Part shown: positions 1 through 4,933 of the stretch, in pieces
Layout of the letters: each line of letters begins with the position of its first letter
How positions within the stretch are numbered: position 1 is the stretch's first letter
Assembly (NCBI GenBank): GCA_025351035.1
Contig: JANXWT010000376.1
Location: 1-6,433 of the forward strand
DNA length: 6,433 bases
Origin: Opitutia bacterium
Lineage (GTDB): Bacteria; Verrucomicrobiota; Verrucomicrobiia; Opitutales; Opitutaceae
Direction: 5' to 3'
Made by a program: the position numbers and the translations under genes
Notes under the pieces: model-generated
Databases searched by the model: none
What the model was told of the DNA's origin: nothing
What the model saw: only the letters and a program-made list of their open reading frames with translations

Positions 1-229
1 TGACTTCGGTCAGTGTGGACTTTTCGAAGTTCGCCGCGCCGGAGACAGTGGCGACGAGGTTGGGGATGAGGTCGGCGCGCCGCTGGTAGACATTTTGCAC
101 CTGAGCCCACTGGGCGTCGACCGCTTGGGAGCGGTTGACGAGTCCATTGTAAGTGCTGACGCCGGCCAGCACGACGATGACGACGAAGAGCGCGAGGGCG
201 CCGAAAATTCCGAGGATGACTTTGTTCAT
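1..229 (-). CDS. LemA family membrane protein, N-terminal part (runs off the left edge)
   Basis: The 76 visible codons start with a hydrophobic segment (about residues 4-24) and continue into a LemA-type helix. The key stretch is YNGLVNRSQAVDAQW at residues 27-41, followed by QRRADLIPNLV at 49-59, which is the conserved LemA core. LemA proteins are small bacterial membrane proteins with one N-terminal transmembrane segment and a mostly helical soluble domain; their biochemical role is not well defined. Full-length members are usually about 180-200 aa, so more than half lies outside the window. The ATG at 227-229 is chosen because it sits directly before the membrane segment. No Shine-Dalgarno motif precedes it. 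The SRPBCC gene lies 85 bp upstream on the same strand, so co-transcription is possible. The family call is confident; the cellular role is open. Confidence 0.9.
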   Translation of the reverse strand, partial: MNKVILGIFGALALFVVIVVLAGVSTYNGLVNRSQAVDAQWAQVQNVYQRRADLIPNLVATVSGAANFEKSTLTEV

Positions 230-314
230 AACGCCGCAAAACCTACTGCCAGTTGCCCCGAACACAAGTGCGCCGCCGCTACACCAGTCGGGGATTTTTC
301 CAACAGCGGTCAGG

Positions 315-833
315 TCATTTCGTCGCGACGTGGATCGAGAAGTGTTTCTCAAAATCGCGCATCGTCGCGTCGAGCGGCAGGAAAAACTTGGCGATGCCGC
401 GGAAGAGCGCCGGCTTGATGAAACCGTCCTCCGTCAGCGTGACGCGCGTCGTGTTGCCGTCGTCGGCCAATTCATAGGTCCACGTGCCGCCAAAGGGCAG
501 GTCGTCGCCCACGATCTCGCGCACGAGACGCGTCGGAGCCTTTTCCTCTTTGGTGCGGAAACCGATCTCCTTGCCGTGAGCATCGGTGTTCCAGATGATC
601 ACCTCGCCGTTCGCGCGCGTTTCAAGGCGAATGGATTTTACCGCGGGCCACCACGTGGGTATCGCGGCGTAGTCGGTGAGCGCGGCCCAGACGACGGCGC
701 GCGATTTCGGCAGGGTGAAGGAGATCGTCGCGCGGTGGCGTTCGGGTTGCGCGCGCCCGACGAGGTAGAAAAACAGGCCGGCGAGCACGACGAGACCGAG
801 GATGCTGCCGAGGAAGAGGAGGGCGAGTTTCAT
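315..833 (-). CDS. SRPBCC family protein with N-terminal membrane anchor
   Basis: The product is 172 aa. Residues 4-25 form one strongly hydrophobic segment that would anchor the protein in the inner membrane. Residues of about 32-165 look like an SRPBCC (START/polyketide-cyclase-like) fold: a first strand with the charged HRATISFTLP, a helix with VVWAALTDYAAIPTWWPAVK (47-66) typical of this superfamily, a central sheet including GGTWTYEL (115-122) and VTLTEDGFI (131-139), and a long C-terminal helix ending near FEKHF. The fold makes a deep hydrophobic pocket used for lipids, polyketides or other ligands, but the superfamily is too diverse to name a ligand or reaction. The ATG at 831-833 is preceded by TCTCCC rather than a Shine-Dalgarno motif. 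The LemA gene follows on the same strand; the link between the two is inferred from position only. Confidence 0.85.
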   Translation of the reverse strand: MKLALLFLGSILGLVVLAGLFFYLVGRAQPERHRATISFTLPKSRAVVWAALTDYAAIPTWWPAVKSIRLETRANGEVIIWNTDAHGKEIGFRTKEEKAPTRLVREIVGDDLPFGGTWTYELADDGNTTRVTLTEDGFIKPALFRGIAKFFLPLDATMRDFEKHFSIHVATK

Positions 834-868
834 GGGAGAGCGGGGGAAGTTTAGCGGGGGAAAATTGG

Positions 869-882
869 TTCGTCAAAACGAA
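869..882 (-). terminator. Weak hairpin downstream of the VOC gene
   Basis: TTCGT (869-873) and ACGAA (878-882) form a 5-bp stem with a 4-nt loop, 16 bases past the VOC stop codon. On the minus strand the stem is followed by CCAATTTTCCCCC, which contains only a short T-run set off from the stem. It could end the HTH-VOC transcript, but it is short and AT-rich for a GC-rich genome, so this is tentative. Confidence 0.25.
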
Positions 883-898
883 GGGTTGGGCGCGGCGC

Positions 899-1261
899 TC
901 AGGTTTTTGGTTTCAGCTGGCAGACGGCGAAGGAGATGCCGGTCGGGTCGAGGAGCACGGCCATGGCGTCGCCGTCGGGCAACACGGATTTGGGGATGAT
1001 GATCTGTGCGCCGAGGCCGGTGGCTTTCGCGATGCAGTCGTCGAGATCGGGCACTTCGACGAAGAGCTGCACGAAGCCTTTCACGCCGGGCGGCGCTGGC
1101 CACACGCCGCCGTCGATGCCGGCCGCGCTGCCGCTGAGGAGCTCGCGGTAGCCGAGCGCGTTCGCCGTGGAGAGTTTCCAAGCGAAAAGTTTTTGGTAGA
1201 ACCCCGCGGCTTGGTCGGGTTCGGAGGAGAGAATTTGCCAGCGGACAACGGGGTTAGGCAT
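899..1261 (-). CDS. VOC family (glyoxalase/dioxygenase-like) single-domain protein
   Basis: The 120-aa product fits one vicinal-oxygen-chelate domain built of two beta-alpha-beta-beta-beta modules. Module one has VRWQIL (6-11), then PDQAAGFYQKLFAWKL (15-30), the usual helix ending in FY..lF.W, then GYREL and a GIDGGVW turn. Module two has FVQLFVEVPDLDDCIAKATGLG (63-84), AQIIIPKSVLPDG and the closing LLDPTGISFAV (103-113). VOC proteins include glyoxalases, dioxygenases, resistance proteins and non-catalytic binders. The positions where metal-binding members carry His or Glu appear to hold Gln or hydrophobic residues here (WQIL; FAVCQ at the end), so a metal-dependent reaction is doubtful; that is an inference without an alignment. 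The ATG at 1259-1261 lies inside the last codons of the HTH gene (8-base overlap), which suggests translational coupling. TCTCCC directly precedes it. Confidence 0.85.
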   Translation of the reverse strand: MPNPVVRWQILSSEPDQAAGFYQKLFAWKLSTANALGYRELLSGSAAGIDGGVWPAPPGVKGFVQLFVEVPDLDDCIAKATGLGAQIIIPKSVLPDGDAMAVLLDPTGISFAVCQLKPKT

Positions 1262-1658
1262 GGGAGATGACGGTGATGGTCCAGCGGTCGGCGGATGACA
1301 TGACGAGCTGGCGTTGATGGAGGAGGCGGGCGAGAGCGGCGTTGACGGCGTCGAGCGGGAGGCCCGTGCGCGTGGCGATCCAGCGCGAGTTGGGTCGGAA
1401 CGAGGCGAGGCGCGCGAGCCGCAGGATGGCGTCGGCGTGGTGTTGCTCGCAGGCGTCGGCGATGTCGGCGTCGCTGAGGTGGAGGCGCCGGCCGAATTGG
1501 CGGACGAGACGCGGCGAGAGCACGCGGCGACCGCGGAGCAGTTGCGAGAGCGTGGCGTGGTCGGTGCCGAGATCGCGCGCGAAAGCGCGGAGCGAATAGC
1601 GCGCGTTGCGCCGGCGGCGCTGGTCGAATTCGGCGGTGAGAGTTTGGCGCAGGTCCAC
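1254..1658 (-). CDS. Small helix-turn-helix regulator, TIGR02147/DUF4423-like
   Basis: The product is 134 aa if translation begins at the GTG at 1656-1658. Residues 18-60 hold an HTH unit: RYSLRAFARDLGTDHATLSQ (20-39), then LLRGRRVLSPRLVRQFGRRL. The YSLRAFARDLG phrase followed by a spaced S..L.G.R.LS is typical of the N-terminus of TIGR02147/DUF4423 proteins. Residues 76-130 (ILRLARLASFRPNSRWIATR... to RWTITV) look like a second, winged-helix-like unit. The protein is about half the length of the usual family members, which continue into a longer C-terminal domain. It probably binds DNA; the target is unknown, and the coupled VOC gene or its own promoter is the obvious candidate. Upstream in-frame ATG codons would run through the repeat and into the next gene. 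The chosen GTG has CCTCCC just before it, like other starts here. Its start is the least certain in the window. Confidence 0.75.
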   Translation of the reverse strand: MDLRQTLTAEFDQRRRRNARYSLRAFARDLGTDHATLSQLLRGRRVLSPRLVRQFGRRLHLSDADIADACEQHHADAILRLARLASFRPNSRWIATRTGLPLDAVNAALARLLHQRQLVMSSADRWTITVISHA

Positions 1659-1685
1659 GGGAGGAGAACTACAGGAGGAGCCGGG

Positions 1686-1737
1686 GCGGTCAATTCGCCG
1701 CTCGCTCTGCACGGCGCAAAGCGGGGCAAACCTCCCT
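1686..1737. repeat. Intergenic repeat element, copy 1
   Basis: This is one of two direct copies. It starts with GCGGTCAATTCGCCG (1686-1700), has a 16-bp spacer (1701-1716) and ends in a 21-bp box (1717-1737) that is identical to 2260-2280. The left part is a small inverted repeat (GGCG/CGCC at its edges). It lies in the 86-bp gap between the 122-aa gene (stop at 1745) and the HTH start, 7 bases past that stop, so it would be in the 3' end of the upstream minus-strand transcript and in the leader of the HTH gene. Confidence 0.8.
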
Positions 1738-1744
1738 GGGCGGA

Positions 1745-2113
1745 TCAGGGTTGTGGAAGTTTCGGGACGATCTGCGTCGTGACATACCAAAAATCGGGAC
1801 GCTGGCGCAGTGCCTCGGCGGCGAGCGCGCGAGCCTCGTCGGGGCGCGGAGGATTCGCGGTGAGGCACAGGTTGGCCAGCCACCCTTCCGCGAGGGTGCG
1901 GCCCCAGTCGGTCAAAGTGGAGTCGGCGATTTTGTCGGCGACGGCGAACGCGAGCGCGGCGCGGAGTCCGGCTTGGTCGTTGCGGAAATTGGCGTCGGTG
2001 GCGGTTTGCTTGGCCAAGAGAAAAATTTCGTGCGGCGACGGTGCGGCAAAGCCGGTCGCGACGACGACGATGGTGAATGCGAGAACGGCGGAGAGCAGAG
2101 CGGGAGTTTTCAT
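1745..2113 (-). CDS. Small secreted helical protein of unknown function
   Basis: I do not recognise this 122-aa product. It begins with a classic Sec-type leader: MKTP, a hydrophobic core at about residues 5-22, and a likely cleavage after GFAA (residue 24). The mature part of about 98 aa is rich in Ala and Leu and reads as a series of amphipathic helices, for example HEIFLLAKQTATDANF (28-43), LRAALAFAVADKIADS (50-65) and DEARALAAEALRQRPDFWYV (92-111). The last helix pair resembles one TPR-like unit, but a single unit cannot be called with confidence. It has no cysteine pair or catalytic signature. The ATG at 2111-2113 directly precedes the leader and is itself preceded by CGCTCC. The gene stands alone between the two copies of the intergenic repeat, downstream of the DUF2911/TPR gene on the same strand. 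A shared periplasmic role with that protein is possible but only positional. Confidence 0.7.
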   Translation of the reverse strand: MKTPALLSAVLAFTIVVVATGFAAPSPHEIFLLAKQTATDANFRNDQAGLRAALAFAVADKIADSTLTDWGRTLAEGWLANLCLTANPPRPDEARALAAEALRQRPDFWYVTTQIVPKLPQP

Positions 2114-2228
2114 GGAGCGAGGATCTTGGCAGTGCCTCTGCCCGACAACGCAGCGGACTTTGAGAGGTTCGCAGGCGTGATGTGCGGGCGGTTTCGGCGT
2201 TGGCGAAAACCCAGCGCGCTCCGCTGCG

Positions 2229-2280
2229 GCGGTCAATCCGCCGTCACTCCCGAAACCCACAAAGCGGGGCAAACCTCCCT
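2229..2280. repeat. Intergenic repeat element, copy 2
   Basis: This is the second copy of the element at 1686-1737, in the same orientation and with the same internal spacing. GCGGTCAATCCGCCG (2229-2243) differs from copy 1 at one base and forms a perfect 6-bp stem (2227-2232 with 2238-2243) around the loop TCAAT. A 16-bp spacer of mostly unrelated sequence follows, then the identical 21-bp box at 2260-2280. It sits in the 221-bp gap between the DUF2911 gene and the 122-aa gene, where I see no other gene. Confidence 0.8.
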
Positions 2281-2299
2281 CGCGGAGCTGCAGCGGCCT

Positions 2300-2322
2300 C
2301 GCCGGAGCTCGGCCCTCCGGCG
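2300..2322 (-). terminator. GC-rich hairpin just past the DUF2911 stop
   Basis: CGCCGGAG (2300-2307) and CTCCGGCG (2315-2322) make a perfect 8-bp stem with a 7-nt loop. It begins 12 bases after the stop codon of the DUF2911 gene. The overlapping CCGGCGCGCCGG (2317-2328) is a perfect 12-bp palindrome. No T-tract follows on the minus strand, so a Rho-independent terminator in the strict sense is not shown. It may instead protect the 3' end, or belong to the same repetitive cassette as the 2229-2280 repeat. Confidence 0.35.
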
Positions 2323-2334
2323 CGCCGGGCTCGC

Positions 2335-3501
2335 TCAGCTGCCTTCTTTGAGTTTCTTCAGCGTGGCTTCGAACTGGGGGATGGCGTTCTTGCGGCTCGG
2401 CGGGACGCTCTTGAGTGCGAGCTCCCACTCGGCGATGGCGTGGGGTTTGTCGCCGACGGCCGTGTAGACGCGGGCAAGGGCGAAGTGCGTCCAGAAGAGT
2501 TCGTCAGTGTGATGCTGTTGGTTGAGTTTGGCGACTTCCAGCGCCTTGTCCATTTTGCCCGCACGGAGAAGTCCGTTGAAATAACCAAACAGCGTGAACA
2601 TGTCGGTGTCCTGCAGCTTCAGGGCCTCGGCCATGACAGTGTCGGCCTCGGGCTGGCGGCCGAGCGCTTCGAGCACGGACGCTTTGGTCTGGAGCGTGGA
2701 AAAATCCCGGTGCCCCGGCGTCGCGCCGCGGAATGTCCACGTGATGGCCTTGTCCGCCCACTCCAGCGCCTCCTCGAGATTGATCTTGTTGTTGACGCAG
2801 AAGGCCGCGGCTTGCTGCCAGTTTTGGTAATTGAAGCCGGCCCAACCTTGCAGGTCCTGGCGCATTTGCGCGACGTAGAGTTCATTGGCATTGGGCACGT
2901 CGATCTTGAACGGAACGCGCTTCTCCTCCCATTGCAGGTAGGCCACGGCGGAATCGCCGGTGCGGTCATCGAAGCCGTAGGTGAGATCCTCGGTGCGCGC
3001 CGCCGGCAGCGGCGTGGCGGGGACGCGGAGCACTTCGTCCTTCGGGTCGTATTGGTAGCTGCCCCAGCCGAGGTGGCGGGAAAAAATCCACGTCCACGGC
3101 CTGTCTTTCTCCACGTCGAGGAAAAGCGCGTAGGTGCCGGCCTTGAGATCGTGTCCCTCGATCTTCACGTCGTGCGAGAAAGTAACTCTCGTGCTCTCGT
3201 CGGCGCCCGCGCGCCACGGCGCGGCCTTGGTCGGTCCGAAACCCTCGTCAACGAATCCGTAGTGGACGACCTCGCCCCAGATATGGCCGGTGCGGTCTTC
3301 GCCGCGCGGCCCGCGCAAGCTCGGGCTGTGATAACCGATGGTGACTTTGACGAGGCCGATCCACTGCGAGACCTCGGCGCGCTGGTTGTGGCCGGGAGGT
3401 CCACTCGGCGGTTGGGAGACTTCCGAATTTTCCTGCGCGGAGACTGTCAACACCCCGGCGAAAAAAAGTGCCAGCGCCGGGAGAAGGGAGGAGGTTTTCA
3501 T
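2335..3501 (-). CDS. Secreted DUF2911 protein with C-terminal TPR-like half
   Basis: The product is 388 aa. Residues 1-22 are a Sec leader (MKTSSLLP, hydrophobic core, VSA/QE cleavage). Residues of about 42-200 match DUF2911: VSQWIGLVKVTIGYHSPSLRG (44-64), IWGEVVHYG (74-82), WRAGADESTRVTFSHDVKIEG (96-116), LKAGTYALFLDV (119-130), WTWIFSR (136-142), then WGSYQYDPKDEVLRV (146-160). DUF2911 has no established activity that I can state. From about residue 225 the protein becomes helical, with three or four TPR-like repeats, including FSTLQTKASVLEALGRQPEA (267-286), MFTLFGYFNGLLRAGKMDKA (301-320) and FALARVYTAVGDKPHAIAEW (340-359). TPRs usually bind protein partners. The ATG at 3499-3501 is preferred because it directly precedes the leader; the frame stays open upstream only by chance, antisense to the neighbouring gene. 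It is divergent from the aminotransferase gene, with 192 bp between the two starts. Confidence 0.9.
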   Translation of the reverse strand: MKTSSLLPALALFFAGVLTVSAQENSEVSQPPSGPPGHNQRAEVSQWIGLVKVTIGYHSPSLRGPRGEDRTGHIWGEVVHYGFVDEGFGPTKAAPWRAGADESTRVTFSHDVKIEGHDLKAGTYALFLDVEKDRPWTWIFSRHLGWGSYQYDPKDEVLRVPATPLPAARTEDLTYGFDDRTGDSAVAYLQWEEKRVPFKIDVPNANELYVAQMRQDLQGWAGFNYQNWQQAAAFCVNNKINLEEALEWADKAITWTFRGATPGHRDFSTLQTKASVLEALGRQPEADTVMAEALKLQDTDMFTLFGYFNGLLRAGKMDKALEVAKLNQQHHTDELFWTHFALARVYTAVGDKPHAIAEWELALKSVPPSRKNAIPQFEATLKKLKEGS

Positions 3502-3573
3502 GATGCGCCAACGAAGGCCCGCCGAGCCGTGCGCACAAAGCAATTGAGCCAAACAGCCAACAGCGCGCGATGA

Positions 3574-3603
3574 ATCACAATCTTGGCAGGCAGGCTGTCT
3601 CAA
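3574..3603 (-). promoter_or_regulatory. Tentative promoter for the DUF2911 gene
   Basis: On the minus strand TTGAGA (3603-3598) is followed after 18 bases by TGTGAT (3579-3574), a fair match to a sigma-70 -35/-10 pair. It is about 73 bases upstream of the ATG. Such matches arise by chance, and Verrucomicrobiota promoters are poorly known to me, so this is only a candidate. I see no equally good pair for the divergent plus-strand gene in the same gap. Confidence 0.2.
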
Positions 3604-3693
3604 GGCGATGACGGTGCGGGGTTGCAAGTGCCGTGATTCCTGCTCGCATGGCGGCAGCGTCCGGAAAATTGTCTCGCCCAACCCCTCGACCCC

Positions 3694-4824
3694 ATGAGCA
3701 CGCTCCTCCTCAACCGTCGCCAGTGGCTGAAAGCCGCCGGCGCGACCCTTGCCGCCACCGCCCTCGCTCCGCGCCTCCCGCTGCAGGCGCAGACGCCCGC
3801 GCCGCTTCCGCCCAAGTCGCCGGGCGCGCCGGGCCTCATCCAGCTTTCGTGGAACGAGAATCCGTTCGGCCCCGCCGAGTCGGCGCAGCGCGCGATGGCC
3901 GCCGCCGTGCCGCGCTCGTGCCGTTATCCCGACGCCGAGGAGCAGGCGCTGCTCGAGCTGATCGCGGCCAAGGAAGGCTGCTCGCCCAACCAGATCGTGA
4001 TGGGCAGCGGCTCCGGTGAGATTCTCGACGTGGCGGGATTCCATTTCGGCTACGACAAGGGCGAGATCATCTCCGCCGACCCGAGTTACATGCAGCTCGT
4101 CAACGCCGCGGAGAAAGCCGGCGGCCGGGCCGTGCGCGTGCCGCTCAACGCGCGCTACGAGCACGATCTGCCCGCGATGGCCGCGGCGGTCGGCCCGAAA
4201 ACCTCGCTCGTCTACATGGTGAATCCGAACAATCCCACGGGCACGGTGTGCGCCGCGGCGGCGCTGAAGGAATTCGTGAAGACGGTGTCGGCGCGCGTGC
4301 CGGTGTTCGTCGACGAGGCCTACCTCGAGTGCACCGACAATTTCGCCGAGCGCACCTGCGCCCCGCTGAGCGTCGCCGGACACAACGTCGTCGTCGCGCG
4401 CACGTTCTCGAAAATCTACGGCATGGCCGGCTGCCGGCTCGGCTATGCGGTGTTGCCGGAGAAGCTCGCGACCTCGCTGCGCGCGCGCATGACGGGCAGC
4501 CTGAGCCTCGTGACGATCGAGGCGGCGCTGGCGTCGTTGCGCGACGCGGCCTACGTGACGGCCACGCGCGCGAAAATCAAAGCCGGGCGCGAGGCGCTCG
4601 TCGCCGAGGTCAAAGCACTCGGCAAGGAATACGCCGTGCCGCAGGGGAATTTCGTGTTCTTCAAGACGGGAATGCCGGTCAAGGATTTCATCGCGCAGAT
4701 GCGCGCGGAGGGCGTGGTGGTCGGCCGGGCGTTCCCGCCGCTGCTCGACTGGGCGCGCATCACCATCGGCCTGCCGCACGAGATGGAAGTCTGCCATCGC
4801 GCGATGCGAAAAGTGCTGGGGTGA
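3694..4824 (+). CDS. Tat-exported class I/II aminotransferase, histidinol-phosphate aminotransferase-like
   Basis: The product is 376 aa and carries the full set of fold-type I PLP marks: LSWNENPFGP (51-60), a GSGSGE turn (104-109) for the cofactor phosphate, NPNNPTG (177-183), VDEAY (206-210) with the Asp that pairs with the pyridine nitrogen, TFSKIYGMAGCRLGY (237-251) with Lys240 as the Schiff-base lysine, and RITIGLP (355-361) with the Arg that binds the substrate carboxylate. These are closest to HisC, which transfers an amino group between glutamate and imidazole-acetol phosphate. The N-terminus is unusual: NRRQWLK (7-13) followed by an Ala-rich hydrophobic stretch and LQAQ near residue 33 is a twin-arginine leader. 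The mature enzyme therefore probably folds in the cytoplasm and works in the periplasm, so a histidine-pathway role is unlikely; its substrate is unknown. The ATG at 3694 is preceded by GACCCC. No his genes are nearby. Confidence 0.9.
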   Translation: MSTLLLNRRQWLKAAGATLAATALAPRLPLQAQTPAPLPPKSPGAPGLIQLSWNENPFGPAESAQRAMAAAVPRSCRYPDAEEQALLELIAAKEGCSPNQIVMGSGSGEILDVAGFHFGYDKGEIISADPSYMQLVNAAEKAGGRAVRVPLNARYEHDLPAMAAAVGPKTSLVYMVNPNNPTGTVCAAAALKEFVKTVSARVPVFVDEAYLECTDNFAERTCAPLSVAGHNVVVARTFSKIYGMAGCRLGYAVLPEKLATSLRARMTGSLSLVTIEAALASLRDAAYVTATRAKIKAGREALVAEVKALGKEYAVPQGNFVFFKTGMPVKDFIAQMRAEGVVVGRAFPPLLDWARITIGLPHEMEVCHRAMRKVLG

Positions 4825-4856
4825 GGTCGCGGCCGGAGAAGTAACACAAAGCAACG

Positions 4857-4904
4857 AAGGAGCGAAGTGGCTGATCCGATGGTTGGATTGTTCCTTCGCT
4901 TCTT
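4857..4904 (+). terminator. Stem-loop between the convergent aminotransferase and MBL genes
   Basis: AAGGAGCGAAG (4857-4867) pairs with CTTCGCTTCTT (4894-4904) over 11 bp with one G-U wobble in the plus-strand RNA. The 26-nt loop has its own small ATCC/GGAT stem (4874-4877 with 4885-4888). The structure starts 32 bases after the aminotransferase stop codon. No clean T-tract follows on the plus strand. It is a plausible end for the plus-strand transcript and may also act on the opposite one. Confidence 0.4.
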
Positions 4905-4910
4905 GGTGTG

Positions 4911-4929
4911 AAAAATCCGGTCAACCGGA
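4911..4929 (-). terminator. Compact Rho-independent terminator of the MBL gene
   Basis: On the minus strand, four bases past the TAA stop, TCCGG (4929-4925) and CCGGA (4920-4916) form a 5-bp stem around a TTGA loop, followed at once by TTTTT (4915-4911). This is the only hairpin in the window with a T-run directly abutting it. The stem is short, which lowers confidence. Confidence 0.55.
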
Positions 4930-4933
4930 CACT

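Noticed and set aside
256..293. CCCCGA/TCGGGG inverted repeat followed by ATTTTT on the plus strand
   Set aside because: The 6-bp stem has a 26-nt loop, and the T-run is on the strand with no gene ending there. It lies between two minus-strand genes, so a terminator role is not supported.
153..854. Plus-strand open frame of 233 codons over the LemA and SRPBCC genes
   Set aside because: It is antisense to two recognisable genes and crosses their intergenic gap, with low-complexity charged sequence at its end.
1671..1680. ACAGGAGGAG, a strong Shine-Dalgarno-like sequence on the plus strand
   Set aside because: No plausible plus-strand gene follows. It is the complement of a pyrimidine-rich stretch upstream of the HTH start.
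1659..1883. N-terminal extension of the HTH gene to an upstream ATG at 1883
   Set aside because: It would run through repeat copy 1 and overlap the end of the 122-aa gene, and the added Arg/Pro-rich sequence is unlike the family's N-terminus, which starts close to the chosen GTG.
2187..2215. Imperfect inverted repeat GGTTTC...GAAAACC upstream of the 122-aa gene
   Set aside because: It needs a bulged base and has no clear relation to a promoter or gene end; it may be chance.
2182..3573. 463-codon plus-strand open frame across the DUF2911 gene
   Set aside because: It is the antisense shadow of a gene with clear DUF2911 and TPR-like sequence and has no recognisable motif.
3502..4854. Long minus-strand open frame antisense to the aminotransferase, in frame with the DUF2911 gene (839 codons in all)
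   Set aside because: Its translation is Arg/Gly/His-rich with no domain signature, while the plus strand carries a complete aminotransferase with every catalytic motif. Open antisense frames are expected in GC-rich genes. The DUF2911 leader gives a clear start at 3501.
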